From NCBI GenBank assembly GCA_900548705.1, contig URLF01000074.1:1-12288 (forward strand): 12,288 nucleotides of DNA. Direction: 5' to 3'. A model generated the notes under the pieces. The model was not told the origin of the DNA and did not search any database. It saw nothing but the letters and a program-made list of their open reading frames with translations. How positions within the stretch are numbered: position 1 is the stretch's first letter; each line of letters opens with the position of its first letter. This DNA is from an uncultured Porphyromonadaceae bacterium (GTDB lineage Bacteria > Bacteroidota > Bacteroidia > Bacteroidales > Muribaculaceae). Of this stretch, positions 1 through 6,142 are shown one piece after another. The translations under genes and the position numbers were made by a program.

Positions 1-14
1 CCATCCCACCACAT

Positions 15-50
15 ATTGACGCGGGCGCATTCCCCCGCGTCCGCGTCAAT
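15..50. repeat. GC-rich inverted repeat downstream of the CoiA-like gene
   Basis: The stretch 1-103 has no gene that can be supported. It holds a perfect 10-bp inverted repeat, ATTGACGCGG at 15-24 and its complement at 41-50, enclosing a 16-nt GC-rich loop that could fold in an alternative way (GCGGG 21-25 with CCCGC 34-38). It lies about 50 nt beyond the stop of the CoiA-like gene, so it could end or stabilise that transcript. Neither side has a run of T, so it is not a standard intrinsic terminator. A binding site is equally possible. Confidence 0.45.
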
Positions 51-103
51 ACCCTCTAATAAATCTCTAAAAATTATCAAACAAGCCGTCACCTCACTGT
101 CAT

Positions 104-1198
104 CTACTTCGGAAACATCGAATTTGTACGATACGTAATTCTACATTTTTGGGTATAATTGATATAGAATATTCTCTTAGTATCTTGATAATTGACTTGT
201 TTAAATCCGCTACACTCCATGGCATCGGAGAGATTGGAAATGTGTTTATTCCCTTTTGATTCTTCAAACATTCGCCGAACTTTTTCATTACATAAATTTA
301 TACCATTACTTCGGAAAGCCTCACACATTTCACAATATTTGAGTCCCAACCTGTAATGTGATAATGCCCAAAACGCAAAATCCGACTCAATTGGAGAATC
401 TGATTGTATCAGAAATAAAGCCTCTTCAATTTCAGGAGTATTAGGTGTAAGGCACCTGACAGAATCACCCTCATTACAGTCGAAATGCACATTTACCCTC
501 GAATCAATCCAAAATCGGAATTTTTGTCTCTGACAATTTTCAGGAGGAATTTCTTGTGAAAAAGCTAATTGATTGAAGTTATAGAAGATGCTTTTGGCAT
601 CATCGTTATTGGGCAACCCTAAATGACTATCGCCACCTATTGTGACAGTATTAACTATTCTGTCTATGTCTTCTTCCGTATCAATTCTCACCTCAATGAT
701 TTCATAACCTGACTTTATCTTTCTTTCCGTACATTTATGTGAAACTTGTATTTCAATCAAAATAGGGACACAATCGTTTTTATCATGCCTTAATATAAGA
801 TCTGCCCGGTACCTACCAACAACTTCTTCCTCTTCACAACAATTATATTCTTCTTTTAAGTCAAAACGTTTCGGGAAGCTGCATCTTTCTAATTTTCCCA
901 CCGGGCATTCTGAGACAGAACAAACGCCTTTTGAGGGCACCCATATATAGAAATGTTCTGCGGAAAGGAAACATTCCCGGATACGCTTTTTCGCAAGCTT
1001 GTGAAGATAAGATTCATATGAGCAGACACCTGTATCTCCTTTGTGGGCAAAATGCCATCTTCTTTTTGTCCCTTGCTTGGGAATCATTACCCCGCCACAA
1101 TGTGGGCAGAAATATTCTTCCCCTTTTGCTGCCTCCTTGACATTTACAAGCCGTTGGTTCTTATCCAACGCATACGAATAATATTGCTTGGATTCCAT
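104..1198 (-). CDS. CoiA-like protein with N-terminal zinc-finger-like motif and nuclease-type core
   Basis: This 364-residue protein resembles the competence protein CoiA family. Near the N-terminus is a possible metal-binding cluster: C31-x2-C34, then the family-like H49-F-A-H52 and C59. Around residues 130-154 is R-A-D133-L-I-L, then I-E149-I-Q151-V-S-H154. This D...E-x-Q pattern fits the PD-(D/E)XK-like nuclease core proposed for CoiA proteins. Further cysteines occur at 93, 98, 106, 120-121 and in the C-terminal third (C289-x2-C292, C303). CoiA acts in DNA processing during natural transformation in Firmicutes, but many distant homologues occur outside competence loci, so the cellular role here is not known. 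The ATG lies one base after the TGA of the XRE gene (TGATATG), so the two are almost certainly co-transcribed and translationally coupled. No signal peptide is seen. The family call is fairly sure; the function is not. Confidence 0.75.
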   Translation of the reverse strand: MESKQYYSYALDKNQRLVNVKEAAKGEEYFCPHCGGVMIPKQGTKRRWHFAHKGDTGVCSYESYLHKLAKKRIRECFLSAEHFYIWVPSKGVCSVSECPVGKLERCSFPKRFDLKEEYNCCEEEEVVGRYRADLILRHDKNDCVPILIEIQVSHKCTERKIKSGYEIIEVRIDTEEDIDRIVNTVTIGGDSHLGLPNNDDAKSIFYNFNQLAFSQEIPPENCQRQKFRFWIDSRVNVHFDCNEGDSVRCLTPNTPEIEEALFLIQSDSPIESDFAFWALSHYRLGLKYCEMCEAFRSNGINLCNEKVRRMFEESKGNKHISNLSDAMECSGFKQVNYQDTKRIFYINYTQKCRITYRTNSMFPK

Positions 1199-1199
1199 A

Positions 1200-1688
1200 T
1201 CATATGTCGACTATATCAATCTTTTTCCCTAATGAAGCAGCGATTTTTGACAAAATGTCAATACCGACCGAATACTTGCCGTTTTCAATCCGGCTCAGAT
1301 TCGCGGCATCTATTCCGGCCAGTTTTGCGAGGTCGCGTGCCTCCACCCCTTTCTCCTCCCGGATTTGGCGTATTCTGCTGCCAATTCTTGCACGTTCTGA
1401 TTGCCTGTCTCCGGAGCTCATCCCCATAAATGATATGCCACTGGCCAGTGCATCCCTCCATATATTGCTGACCATCATCTCCTTGTCGGCAGAATAGTTT
1501 TTATCGAAGATGGCTTCAATGAGATGCAGTTCATATTTACGGGTCTCCTCACTGATATACAGTCCTATTTGACAAAGCACTTGAAATACCTCACCATCCT
1601 GAACCGTAACCTCCACGATTTTAGAATCTATCACCCGGGCCTTGGACTTAAATTCCAAGGATAAAAACTTTTCTTGTTCTTTGTTCAT
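1200..1688 (-). CDS. XRE-family helix-turn-helix regulator
   Basis: This 162-residue protein has an XRE/Cro-type DNA-binding domain at its C-terminus (about residues 101-158), with the typical pattern R-I-R-Q-I-R-E-E-K-G, then L-A-K-L-A-G, then N-L-S-R-I-E-N-G-K and a final L-S-K-I-A-A-S-L-G. The N-terminal 90 or so residues are a beta-rich segment I do not recognise; it may sense a ligand or a protein partner. An upstream in-frame ATG at 1751 would lie inside the promoter and operator, so the start at 1688 is preferred: AAGGAG sits just before it and the -7 box ends 25 nt upstream. The gene lies directly under a perfect inverted repeat and is followed after one base by the CoiA-like gene, so it probably represses its own operon. 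It is not an obvious restriction controller (C) protein, which are usually under 100 residues and sit beside the endonuclease gene. Confidence 0.85.
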   Translation of the reverse strand: MNKEQEKFLSLEFKSKARVIDSKIVEVTVQDGEVFQVLCQIGLYISEETRKYELHLIEAIFDKNYSADKEMMVSNIWRDALASGISFMGMSSGDRQSERARIGSRIRQIREEKGVEARDLAKLAGIDAANLSRIENGKYSVGIDILSKIAASLGKKIDIVDI

Positions 1689-1690
1689 AA

Positions 1691-1696
1691 CTCCTT
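1691..1696 (-). promoter_or_regulatory. Ribosome binding site deciding the XRE start
   Basis: AAGGAG on the minus strand, two bases before the ATG at 1688 (GAAGGAG-TT-ATG). Spacing is short, but this is the only clear Shine-Dalgarno sequence in the window. It supports this ATG over the one 63 nt upstream. Confidence 0.6.
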
Positions 1697-1712
1697 CTTT
1701 GATTAGACACCG

Positions 1713-1743
1713 CAAAGTTAATAAACAATTTTCAATTGGCAAA
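1713..1743 (-). promoter_or_regulatory. Promoter of the XRE/CoiA-like operon
   Basis: On the minus strand there is a -33 TTTG (1743-1740), a spacer of 19 nt and a perfect -7 TAACTTTG (1720-1713), matching the Bacteroidota consensus. Transcription should begin near 1706, giving a leader of about 18 nt that contains the ribosome binding site. Confidence 0.8.
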
Positions 1744-1762
1744 TATATCAATTGAAAATTGT
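1725..1762. promoter_or_regulatory. Perfect inverted-repeat operator over the XRE promoter
   Basis: ACAATTTTCAATTG (1725-1738) and its exact reverse complement (1749-1762) are separated by 10 bp. The centres of the arms are 24 bp apart, a little over two helical turns. Each arm contains the palindrome CAATTG. The -33 element lies in the gap and one arm fills the -33/-7 spacer, so a bound protein would block RNA polymerase. The XRE protein encoded immediately downstream is the natural candidate ligand. That assignment is inference; the repeat itself is read directly. Confidence 0.8.
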
Positions 1763-1778
1763 AATCACTCTAAAAGGA

Positions 1779-1858
1779 GTATCAAAAAAGATTCCTCCGG
1801 AATCGCCCGTAGACGCGGATGTGACCGTGGGCGATTACGGAGGAATCTTTTTTGATAC
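1779..1858. terminator. Long bidirectional terminator-like hairpin
   Basis: Left arm 1779-1808 and right arm 1829-1858 pair over 30 bp with a single mismatch, around a 20-nt loop. The inner stem is GC-rich (CCTCCGGAATCGCCC against its near complement), and six A and six T sit symmetrically in the outer stem. On either strand the RNA is therefore a strong stem followed by U6. It lies 174 nt beyond the NgoMIV-like endonuclease stop and 16 bp before the XRE operator. It most likely ends the restriction-modification transcript and shields the XRE promoter. The length and near-perfection exceed what termination needs, so a dispersed palindromic repeat is an alternative. Confidence 0.7.
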
Positions 1859-1999
1859 CCGCAACCATAGAGCCGACCCAATCCCGTGGGATATTGATGG
1901 GGAGCGAAAAATAAAAAGCTACTAACTAAATAACAGTCAGCGACTTGGGGGTGGAGGCATCCTGACAAATTATCAAACTTATTGAGAGGATTCGATGAT

Positions 2000-2016
2000 A
2001 TTGTAAAATTTACAAT
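2000..2016. repeat. 17-bp AT-rich palindrome after the endonuclease gene
   Basis: ATTGTAAA-A-TTTACAAT is a perfect palindrome around one central base, 17 nt beyond the endonuclease stop. It could be a protein-binding site or a weak hairpin. The rest of 1859-2032 shows a second short inverted repeat (ATCCCGTGGGAT) and no supportable gene. Confidence 0.35.
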
Positions 2017-2032
2017 GAATAACAATCGTTAA

Positions 2033-2890
2033 TCATACTGATAAGTCAAGAGGCAAATCGCTTATATCTTTCAATCGTTTTCCATCAATTAAAATATTCA
2101 GCATATCAAGGGCGTCTTCCGCTCCAATAAGCTTAACAGCTTCAATTAATTCATAGAGAGCAAAATGATATAAACAATCTATGTCTCCTGTTCCCAAAGC
2201 TAAAGAAGCCAATCTTGATGGCAATGGCTCTCCAGTAATAACTACAATATGTGGTAAATGTCCTTTTCTATTACGAATTAATCCCAAAGCTTCTGTTCGA
2301 CTATTCTGAGCTCTGTCGCTCCTCATAGTCCACTTTGCCGAAATACTCGCATGTAGTATGGGCAATTGTGAATATTTTTCTCGAATTACTGATTGTAGAC
2401 AACAAGTATCATTGACTACTGGTATCTGTGCGTTTATTTGCTCATCACTTTCAGGCAATCTATAAATCACGATATCAGGTGCGACCATATAATCATTTCC
2501 TAACACTGTTGCGAGTTTTGAATCTGTCTTAATTATCTCCCCAAGATATGACAGATGTTCATACTGGGCAAATGATGAAGTCTTAATAGCATTTCTATTT
2601 CCGAGCTTTTCAACTACCCATTTTCCGGGGCGCAAATTTTGCAGTAAAGGGAATGTGTTGGATATAAATTCTAAATTACTCTGCTCAAATTTTGCGCCAG
2701 ACGTTTGTCCTAATGATTTATCATGAGATTCAGCTAATAAAGAACCTGCAATCCTGCGAGATATTTCAATGGAAAGCCTTGAGGATTTATCAGCGTTGCT
2801 TGGAATACCCTTGTTGTCAACTGACAATACACCATATTCTATCAGTGACCGATGATATTTTTTTCGTTCATTTTCTATAAGAGCATTCAT
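2033..2890 (-). CDS. NgoMIV-family type II restriction endonuclease, predicted G^CCGGC
   Basis: This 285-residue protein matches the NgoMIV family in length (NgoMIV is 286) and in residues. The active-site signature is P-D139 and S184-A-K186-W-T-M-R190-S-D192-R193, with E69 and E200 nearby. These sit exactly one position before the catalytic and base-reading residues known for NgoMIV (E70, D140, S185, K187, R191, D193, R194, E201). Q62 and R226 also match NgoMIV Q63 and R227, which contact DNA. On this basis the predicted site is GCCGGC with a 5-prime CCGG overhang, cut by a tetramer that binds two sites. The ATG lies inside the end of the methyltransferase gene (23-nt overlap), so translation is coupled and methylase comes first. 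No controller gene is seen in the pair. The fold and family are near certain; exact specificity is inference from the conserved residues. Confidence 0.92.
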   Translation of the reverse strand: MNALIENERKKYHRSLIEYGVLSVDNKGIPSNADKSSRLSIEISRRIAGSLLAESHDKSLGQTSGAKFEQSNLEFISNTFPLLQNLRPGKWVVEKLGNRNAIKTSSFAQYEHLSYLGEIIKTDSKLATVLGNDYMVAPDIVIYRLPESDEQINAQIPVVNDTCCLQSVIREKYSQLPILHASISAKWTMRSDRAQNSRTEALGLIRNRKGHLPHIVVITGEPLPSRLASLALGTGDIDCLYHFALYELIEAVKLIGAEDALDMLNILIDGKRLKDISDLPLDLSV

Positions 2891-3830
2891 TTTTTTCGTT
2901 CTGTTTTAATACGTTTATAATTTGAACGCCAACATTCATTGCTACAGGAGGCGGAAATGCATTACCAATCATTCTACATGCTTTGGTTTTTTTATCGCCA
3001 AAATTCCAATCATCTGGAAAACCTTGTATGCGTGCTAACATCCTTGGTGTTAGCCTTGGAGGGAGTGGGTCATTATCTGAAGGCGCTGCATTGGCAATGC
3101 CTCTTCCATCCACACCCAATTCAAGCCAAGCTTTTTTTGCTCTTGTTGGTCCTAAATCAGGCCCCCCATGTTTTTTACTACCCCCAACAAGAGTTGGGGC
3201 TATTTTATCTGCCATCTTAACCCACAAATCTAACAATTTCCAACCATTGATTCCCATTAAATCTTTTAAGACTTCGCCAACAGTTGGTGGTATGCTTTGA
3301 TAAGGTTTCGGGAAAGTAAACGTATCATTGAGGTCTTTTCTTATTCCAACTATAATAACACGAGGTCTTAATTGAGGTACTCCATAATTGGATGCGTTAA
3401 GAAGCTGGATATGATAATTATATCCAAGTCTTTCTAATTCATTCAATATTGAATTTCTATATTCATCGAACTTCGAATCAAGTAAACCTCTGACATTCTC
3501 TATCAAGACTGCCTTTGGTTGGATTTCTTTGATAAGGCGCAACATTTCAGGGAATAAATCCCTCTCATCGTTATTTCCTAATTGCTTGCCTGCCATACTG
3601 AAAGGCGGACAGGGCACCCCGCCTGAAAGTAAATCAATCTTTCCTTTATAAGGAGTACCACAAAAATCTCGAACATCTTGACATAGCACATTCCATTGTG
3701 GTCTGTTCAGTTTCAAATTTTCACAATAATCCTTTTCATACTCAATGAGTAGTTCGTGCGAAAATCCTGACATTTCCAAACCTAAAGCTTGCCCACCTGC
3801 TCCTGCGCATATTTCAAGTGAACTGAACAT
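2868..3830 (-). CDS. DNA (cytosine-5) methyltransferase paired with the NgoMIV-like endonuclease
   Basis: This 320-residue protein has the full order of C5-cytosine methyltransferase motifs: I, C-A-G-A-G-G (8-13); IV, G-G-V-P-C74-P-P-F-S with the catalytic cysteine; VI, E111-N-V-R; VIII, Q153-L-R-P-R; IX, R-L-T-P-R...Q-G-F-P-D-D-W (259-275); X, G-N-A-F-P-P-P-V-A (289-297). Residues 184-258 form the target recognition region. It should methylate a cytosine within the partner's site, predicted GCCGGC, and so protect the chromosome. The start at 3830 is supported by motif I lying close behind it. No Shine-Dalgarno is evident. A partial -7 box, TATCTTTA (3875-3868), lies in the U-tract of the tRNA terminator, so the gene may use its own weak promoter or read-through from the tRNA. 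Its A+T content is higher than that of lysS, across the tRNA. Confidence 0.95.
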   Translation of the reverse strand: MFSSLEICAGAGGQALGLEMSGFSHELLIEYEKDYCENLKLNRPQWNVLCQDVRDFCGTPYKGKIDLLSGGVPCPPFSMAGKQLGNNDERDLFPEMLRLIKEIQPKAVLIENVRGLLDSKFDEYRNSILNELERLGYNYHIQLLNASNYGVPQLRPRVIIVGIRKDLNDTFTFPKPYQSIPPTVGEVLKDLMGINGWKLLDLWVKMADKIAPTLVGGSKKHGGPDLGPTRAKKAWLELGVDGRGIANAAPSDNDPLPPRLTPRMLARIQGFPDDWNFGDKKTKACRMIGNAFPPPVAMNVGVQIINVLKQNEKNECSYRK

Positions 3831-3869
3831 CTTTTGATTATCGAACTTGGTTTTCTCCTAAATATATTA

Positions 3870-3908
3870 AAGATAAAGCGATTTCCGAGTTTAATTCTCT
3901 GAAATCGC
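3870..3908 (-). terminator. Terminator-like hairpin after tRNA-Ala
   Basis: On the minus strand GCGATTTC (3908-3901) pairs with GAAATCGC (3885-3878) around a 15-nt loop, followed by TTTATCTT. It starts 3 nt after the CCA end of the tRNA and fits an intrinsic terminator. It also precedes the methyltransferase start by 47 nt, so it separates tRNA and restriction-modification transcription. Confidence 0.65.
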
Positions 3909-3911
3909 CTT

Positions 3912-3988
3912 TGGTGGAGTACAGCGGACTCGAACCGCTCACCTCGACACTGCCAGTGTCGCGCTCTAGCCAGATGAGCTAGTACCCC
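3912..3988 (-). tRNA. tRNA-Ala, anticodon GGC
   Basis: The minus strand folds as a full cloverleaf. Acceptor stem GGGGTAC pairs with GTACTCC (one G-U). The D arm is GCTC/GAGC and the anticodon stem CGACA/TGTCG closes the loop CTGGCAG, with anticodon GGC at its centre, reading GCC and GCU alanine codons. The variable region is AGGTG, and the T arm is AGCGG-TTCGAGT-CCGCT. Discriminator A is at 3915 and an encoded CCA occupies 3914-3912. The body is 74 nt plus CCA. A consensus promoter lies just upstream and a hairpin terminator just downstream. The restriction-modification pair starts 82 nt beyond its 3-prime end, a common position for acquired islands, but no repeat of the tRNA end is visible elsewhere in the window. 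Confidence 0.95.
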
Positions 3989-4001
3989 GGTTTTTGCGTT
4001 G

Positions 4002-4033
4002 CAAAGGTAGGATGTTTTTTTCAATCCACCAAA
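4002..4033 (-). promoter_or_regulatory. Promoter of tRNA-Ala
   Basis: On the minus strand there is a -33 TTTG (4033-4030), a 20-nt spacer and a perfect -7 TACCTTTG (4009-4002). Transcription would start near 3995, a few nucleotides before the tRNA 5-prime end at 3988. Confidence 0.75.
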
Positions 4034-4196
4034 TTTTTTCGGGCTTTTTTATCAACATAGCCCAAAATACATATTGAAAAGGCTCTGCGGCCAAAATCCG
4101 GAGGTTGTCTGGGGACTGGTTCTGAGCCAGCTCGGGATGGATTCGCCGCAAATGCGGGACGGCTGCGGGGCCGATTATTGCCCGATGGATTTTTTA
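4034..4196. other. Intergenic region between divergent tRNA-Ala and lysS promoters
   Basis: This is the centre of the 351-nt gap between the tRNA and lysS. I see no gene in it. There is only a weak 5-bp hairpin (GGGCT 4041-4045 with AGCCC 4059-4063). Reading frames that cross it are unsupported and run antisense into lysS. The rest of the gap holds the two promoters and the lysS leader listed separately. Confidence 0.6.
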
Positions 4197-4228
4197 TTGG
4201 GATTTTAGTCGGTAATTTATTAACTTTG
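4197..4228 (+). promoter_or_regulatory. Promoter of the lysS operon
   Basis: TTG at 4197-4199 and a perfect -7 TAACTTTG at 4221-4228 are spaced 21 nt apart, close to the Bacteroidota pattern. The predicted start near 4235 gives a leader of about 105 nt. Confidence 0.7.
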
Positions 4229-4247
4229 CGGTAATTTTGGAATGAAA

Positions 4248-4274
4248 GGCTCCGGACGCGCCGTTGACGGAGCC
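4248..4274 (+). other. Hairpin in the lysS leader
   Basis: GGCTCCG (4248-4254) and CGGAGCC (4268-4274) form a perfect 7-bp stem with a 13-nt loop in the untranslated leader. No U-run follows it and no T-box or lysine-riboswitch core could be recognised, so it may simply affect mRNA stability or translation. Confidence 0.45.
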
Positions 4275-4339
4275 GGAAGGGTCGTCGGCTACCGGTGGAT
4301 GCCCCCTCTCTATATATTAATGTTGAAACTGTATATACG

Positions 4340-6124
4340 ATGAATATTCTCGAATTGAGCGAGCAAGAGATTGTACGCCGTGGGTCGCTCGACCAGATGC
4401 GTGCCATGGGGATTGACCCATATCCCGCAGCGGAGTTCCCTGTCAATGCCCATACTGACGAAATCAAGGCCAATTTCCGTGACCCGGAAACCGACGCGGA
4501 CGGGAATCCGCTCGGGGAGCCGCGCGAGGTAGTGGTGGCCGGCCGCGTGATGGGTCGCCGCATCATGGGCAAAGCCTCGTTCATGGAGCTGCAGGACGCC
4601 AATGGCCGAATCCAGGTCTACATCAACCGCGACGAAATCTGTCCGGGCGAGGACAAGGAGCTTTACAACACTGTCTTCAAGAAGCTGCTCGACATCGGCG
4701 ATTTCGTCGGTGTGGAGGGATTCGTGTTCCGCACCCAGACCGGGGAAATCTCGGTGCATGCCCGCAAGCTGACGGTGCTGAGCAAGTCACTGCGCCCGCT
4801 CCCCATCGTGAAGGTGAAGGACGGCGTGACTTACGACGCTTTCGATGACCCCGAGCTGCGCTACCGCCGCCGCTATGTCGACCTGGTGGTAAACGACGGG
4901 GTGAAGGAGATTTTCATCAAGCGCACCAAGGTGTTCAACTCGATGCGCAATTATTTCAACGAACACGGCTACATGGAGGTGGAGACCCCGATTCTCCAGG
5001 CCATCCCGGGTGGTGCGTCAGCGCGTCCCTTCATCACCCACCACAACGCGCTCGACATTCCCCTTTATATGCGTATCGCCGACGAGCTTTACCTCAAGCG
5101 TCTGATTGTCGGCGGATTCGAGGGTGTTTATGAGTTCTCCAAGAACTTCCGCAACGAGGGTATGGACCGCACCCACAACCCCGAGTTCACCTGTATGGAG
5201 ATTTATGTCTCCTACAAGGACTACAACTGGATGATGGACTTCACCGAGAAGATGCTCGAACGTATCTGCCTGGAGGTCAACGGCACCGACACCGTCCGTG
5301 TGGGCGACAAGGAAATCAGCTTCAAGGCTCCCTACCGCCGCGTGACCATGCGCGACGCCATCCTTGAGCATACCGGTTTCGACATTGACGGCAAGGATGA
5401 GGAGCAGCTCCGCGCGGCCGCCAAGGAGATGGGTATCGAGGTTGACGAGACTATGGGCAAAGGCAAGCTCATCGACGAGATTTTCGGGGAAAAATGTGAA
5501 GGAACTTACATCCAGCCGACTTTCATCATCGACTACCCCATAGAGATGTCTCCGCTGACCAAGCGTCACCGTGAGAATCCCCAGCTGACCGAGCGTTTCG
5601 AGCTGATGGTCAACGGCAAGGAGCTGGCCAACGCCTACTCCGAGCTTAACGACCCCATCGATCAATACGAGCGTTTCGTCGAGCAGATGCGCCTGTCGGA
5701 GAAGGGTGACGACGAGGCAATGATTATCGACCACGACTTTATCCGCGCCCTTGAGTACGGTATGCCCCCCACATCCGGAATGGGTATCGGTATGGACCGC
5801 CTGGTCATGCTGATGACCGGCCAGACCACCATCCAGGAGGTGCTGCTCTTCCCCCAGATGCGTCCAGAGAAGGTTGCGCGTCGCGACAAGGAGGAGGCCT
5901 TCACCGCCCTCGGCATGCCTGCCGAATGGGTGGCTCCAGTCCAGAAAGCCGGATTCCTGACCGTCGAGGCCCTCGCGTCGGCTGTCCCCGGCAAACTCCA
6001 GCAGGAACTGCTCGGAATCAACAAGAAATACAAGCTGCAGCTCAAGAATCCCCAGCCTGACCAGATCAAAGGATGGGTGGAAGCCGCCCAGGCCCTCTAT
6101 CCCGCCAAAGACCCCGAACAGTAA
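4340..6124 (+). CDS. lysS: Lysine--tRNA ligase, class II
   Basis: The enzyme attaches lysine to tRNA-Lys using ATP, in the cytoplasm. The 594-residue protein has an OB-fold tRNA-binding domain (about 64-148) and a class II catalytic core: motif 1 ending in E-T-P217-I-L, motif 2 at 265-284 (F-S-K-N-F-R-N-E...H-N-P-E-F-T) and motif 3 at 479-494 (S-G-M-G-I-G-M-D-R-L). The last 80 or so residues extend past the usual bacterial end near 500 and resemble a helical hairpin-type extension; such longer forms are common in Bacteroidales. The ATG at 4340 is preferred over an in-frame ATG at 4295 because the family N-terminus (N-I-L-E-L-S-E-Q-E) starts there and the upstream 15 codons look untranslated. 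No Shine-Dalgarno is seen. It is the first gene of a GC-rich operon with gpsA 18 nt downstream. Confidence 0.97.
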   Translation: MNILELSEQEIVRRGSLDQMRAMGIDPYPAAEFPVNAHTDEIKANFRDPETDADGNPLGEPREVVVAGRVMGRRIMGKASFMELQDANGRIQVYINRDEICPGEDKELYNTVFKKLLDIGDFVGVEGFVFRTQTGEISVHARKLTVLSKSLRPLPIVKVKDGVTYDAFDDPELRYRRRYVDLVVNDGVKEIFIKRTKVFNSMRNYFNEHGYMEVETPILQAIPGGASARPFITHHNALDIPLYMRIADELYLKRLIVGGFEGVYEFSKNFRNEGMDRTHNPEFTCMEIYVSYKDYNWMMDFTEKMLERICLEVNGTDTVRVGDKEISFKAPYRRVTMRDAILEHTGFDIDGKDEEQLRAAAKEMGIEVDETMGKGKLIDEIFGEKCEGTYIQPTFIIDYPIEMSPLTKRHRENPQLTERFELMVNGKELANAYSELNDPIDQYERFVEQMRLSEKGDDEAMIIDHDFIRALEYGMPPTSGMGIGMDRLVMLMTGQTTIQEVLLFPQMRPEKVARRDKEEAFTALGMPAEWVAPVQKAGFLTVEALASAVPGKLQQELLGINKKYKLQLKNPQPDQIKGWVEAAQALYPAKDPEQ

Positions 6125-6142
6125 CCCATAATCCGCCACGTC

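Noticed and set aside
15..50. Inverted repeat as an intrinsic terminator for the CoiA-like gene
   Set aside because: There is no T-run on either side, so it is listed only as a repeat of unknown role.
1200..1688. XRE protein as the controller (C) protein of the NgoMIV-like system
   Set aside because: It is 162 residues with a large extra N-terminal domain, is coupled to the CoiA-like gene, and is separated from the endonuclease by a strong terminator. No copy of its operator is seen before the methyltransferase.
1765..2025. 86-codon minus-strand reading frame between the endonuclease and XRE genes
   Set aside because: It runs straight through the long hairpin and both short palindromes, has no recognisable domain or ribosome binding site, and its apparent codons follow from the inverted repeat.
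4235..4339. T-box or lysine riboswitch in the lysS leader
   Set aside because: Only one 7-bp hairpin is present; no conserved T-box or L-box core and no terminator could be found.
5018..6139. 373-codon reading frame antisense to lysS
   Set aside because: It is a mirror of GC-rich codon use in lysS, whose catalytic motifs are unmistakable; the antisense product has a low-complexity Leu/Val/Gly/Asp composition.
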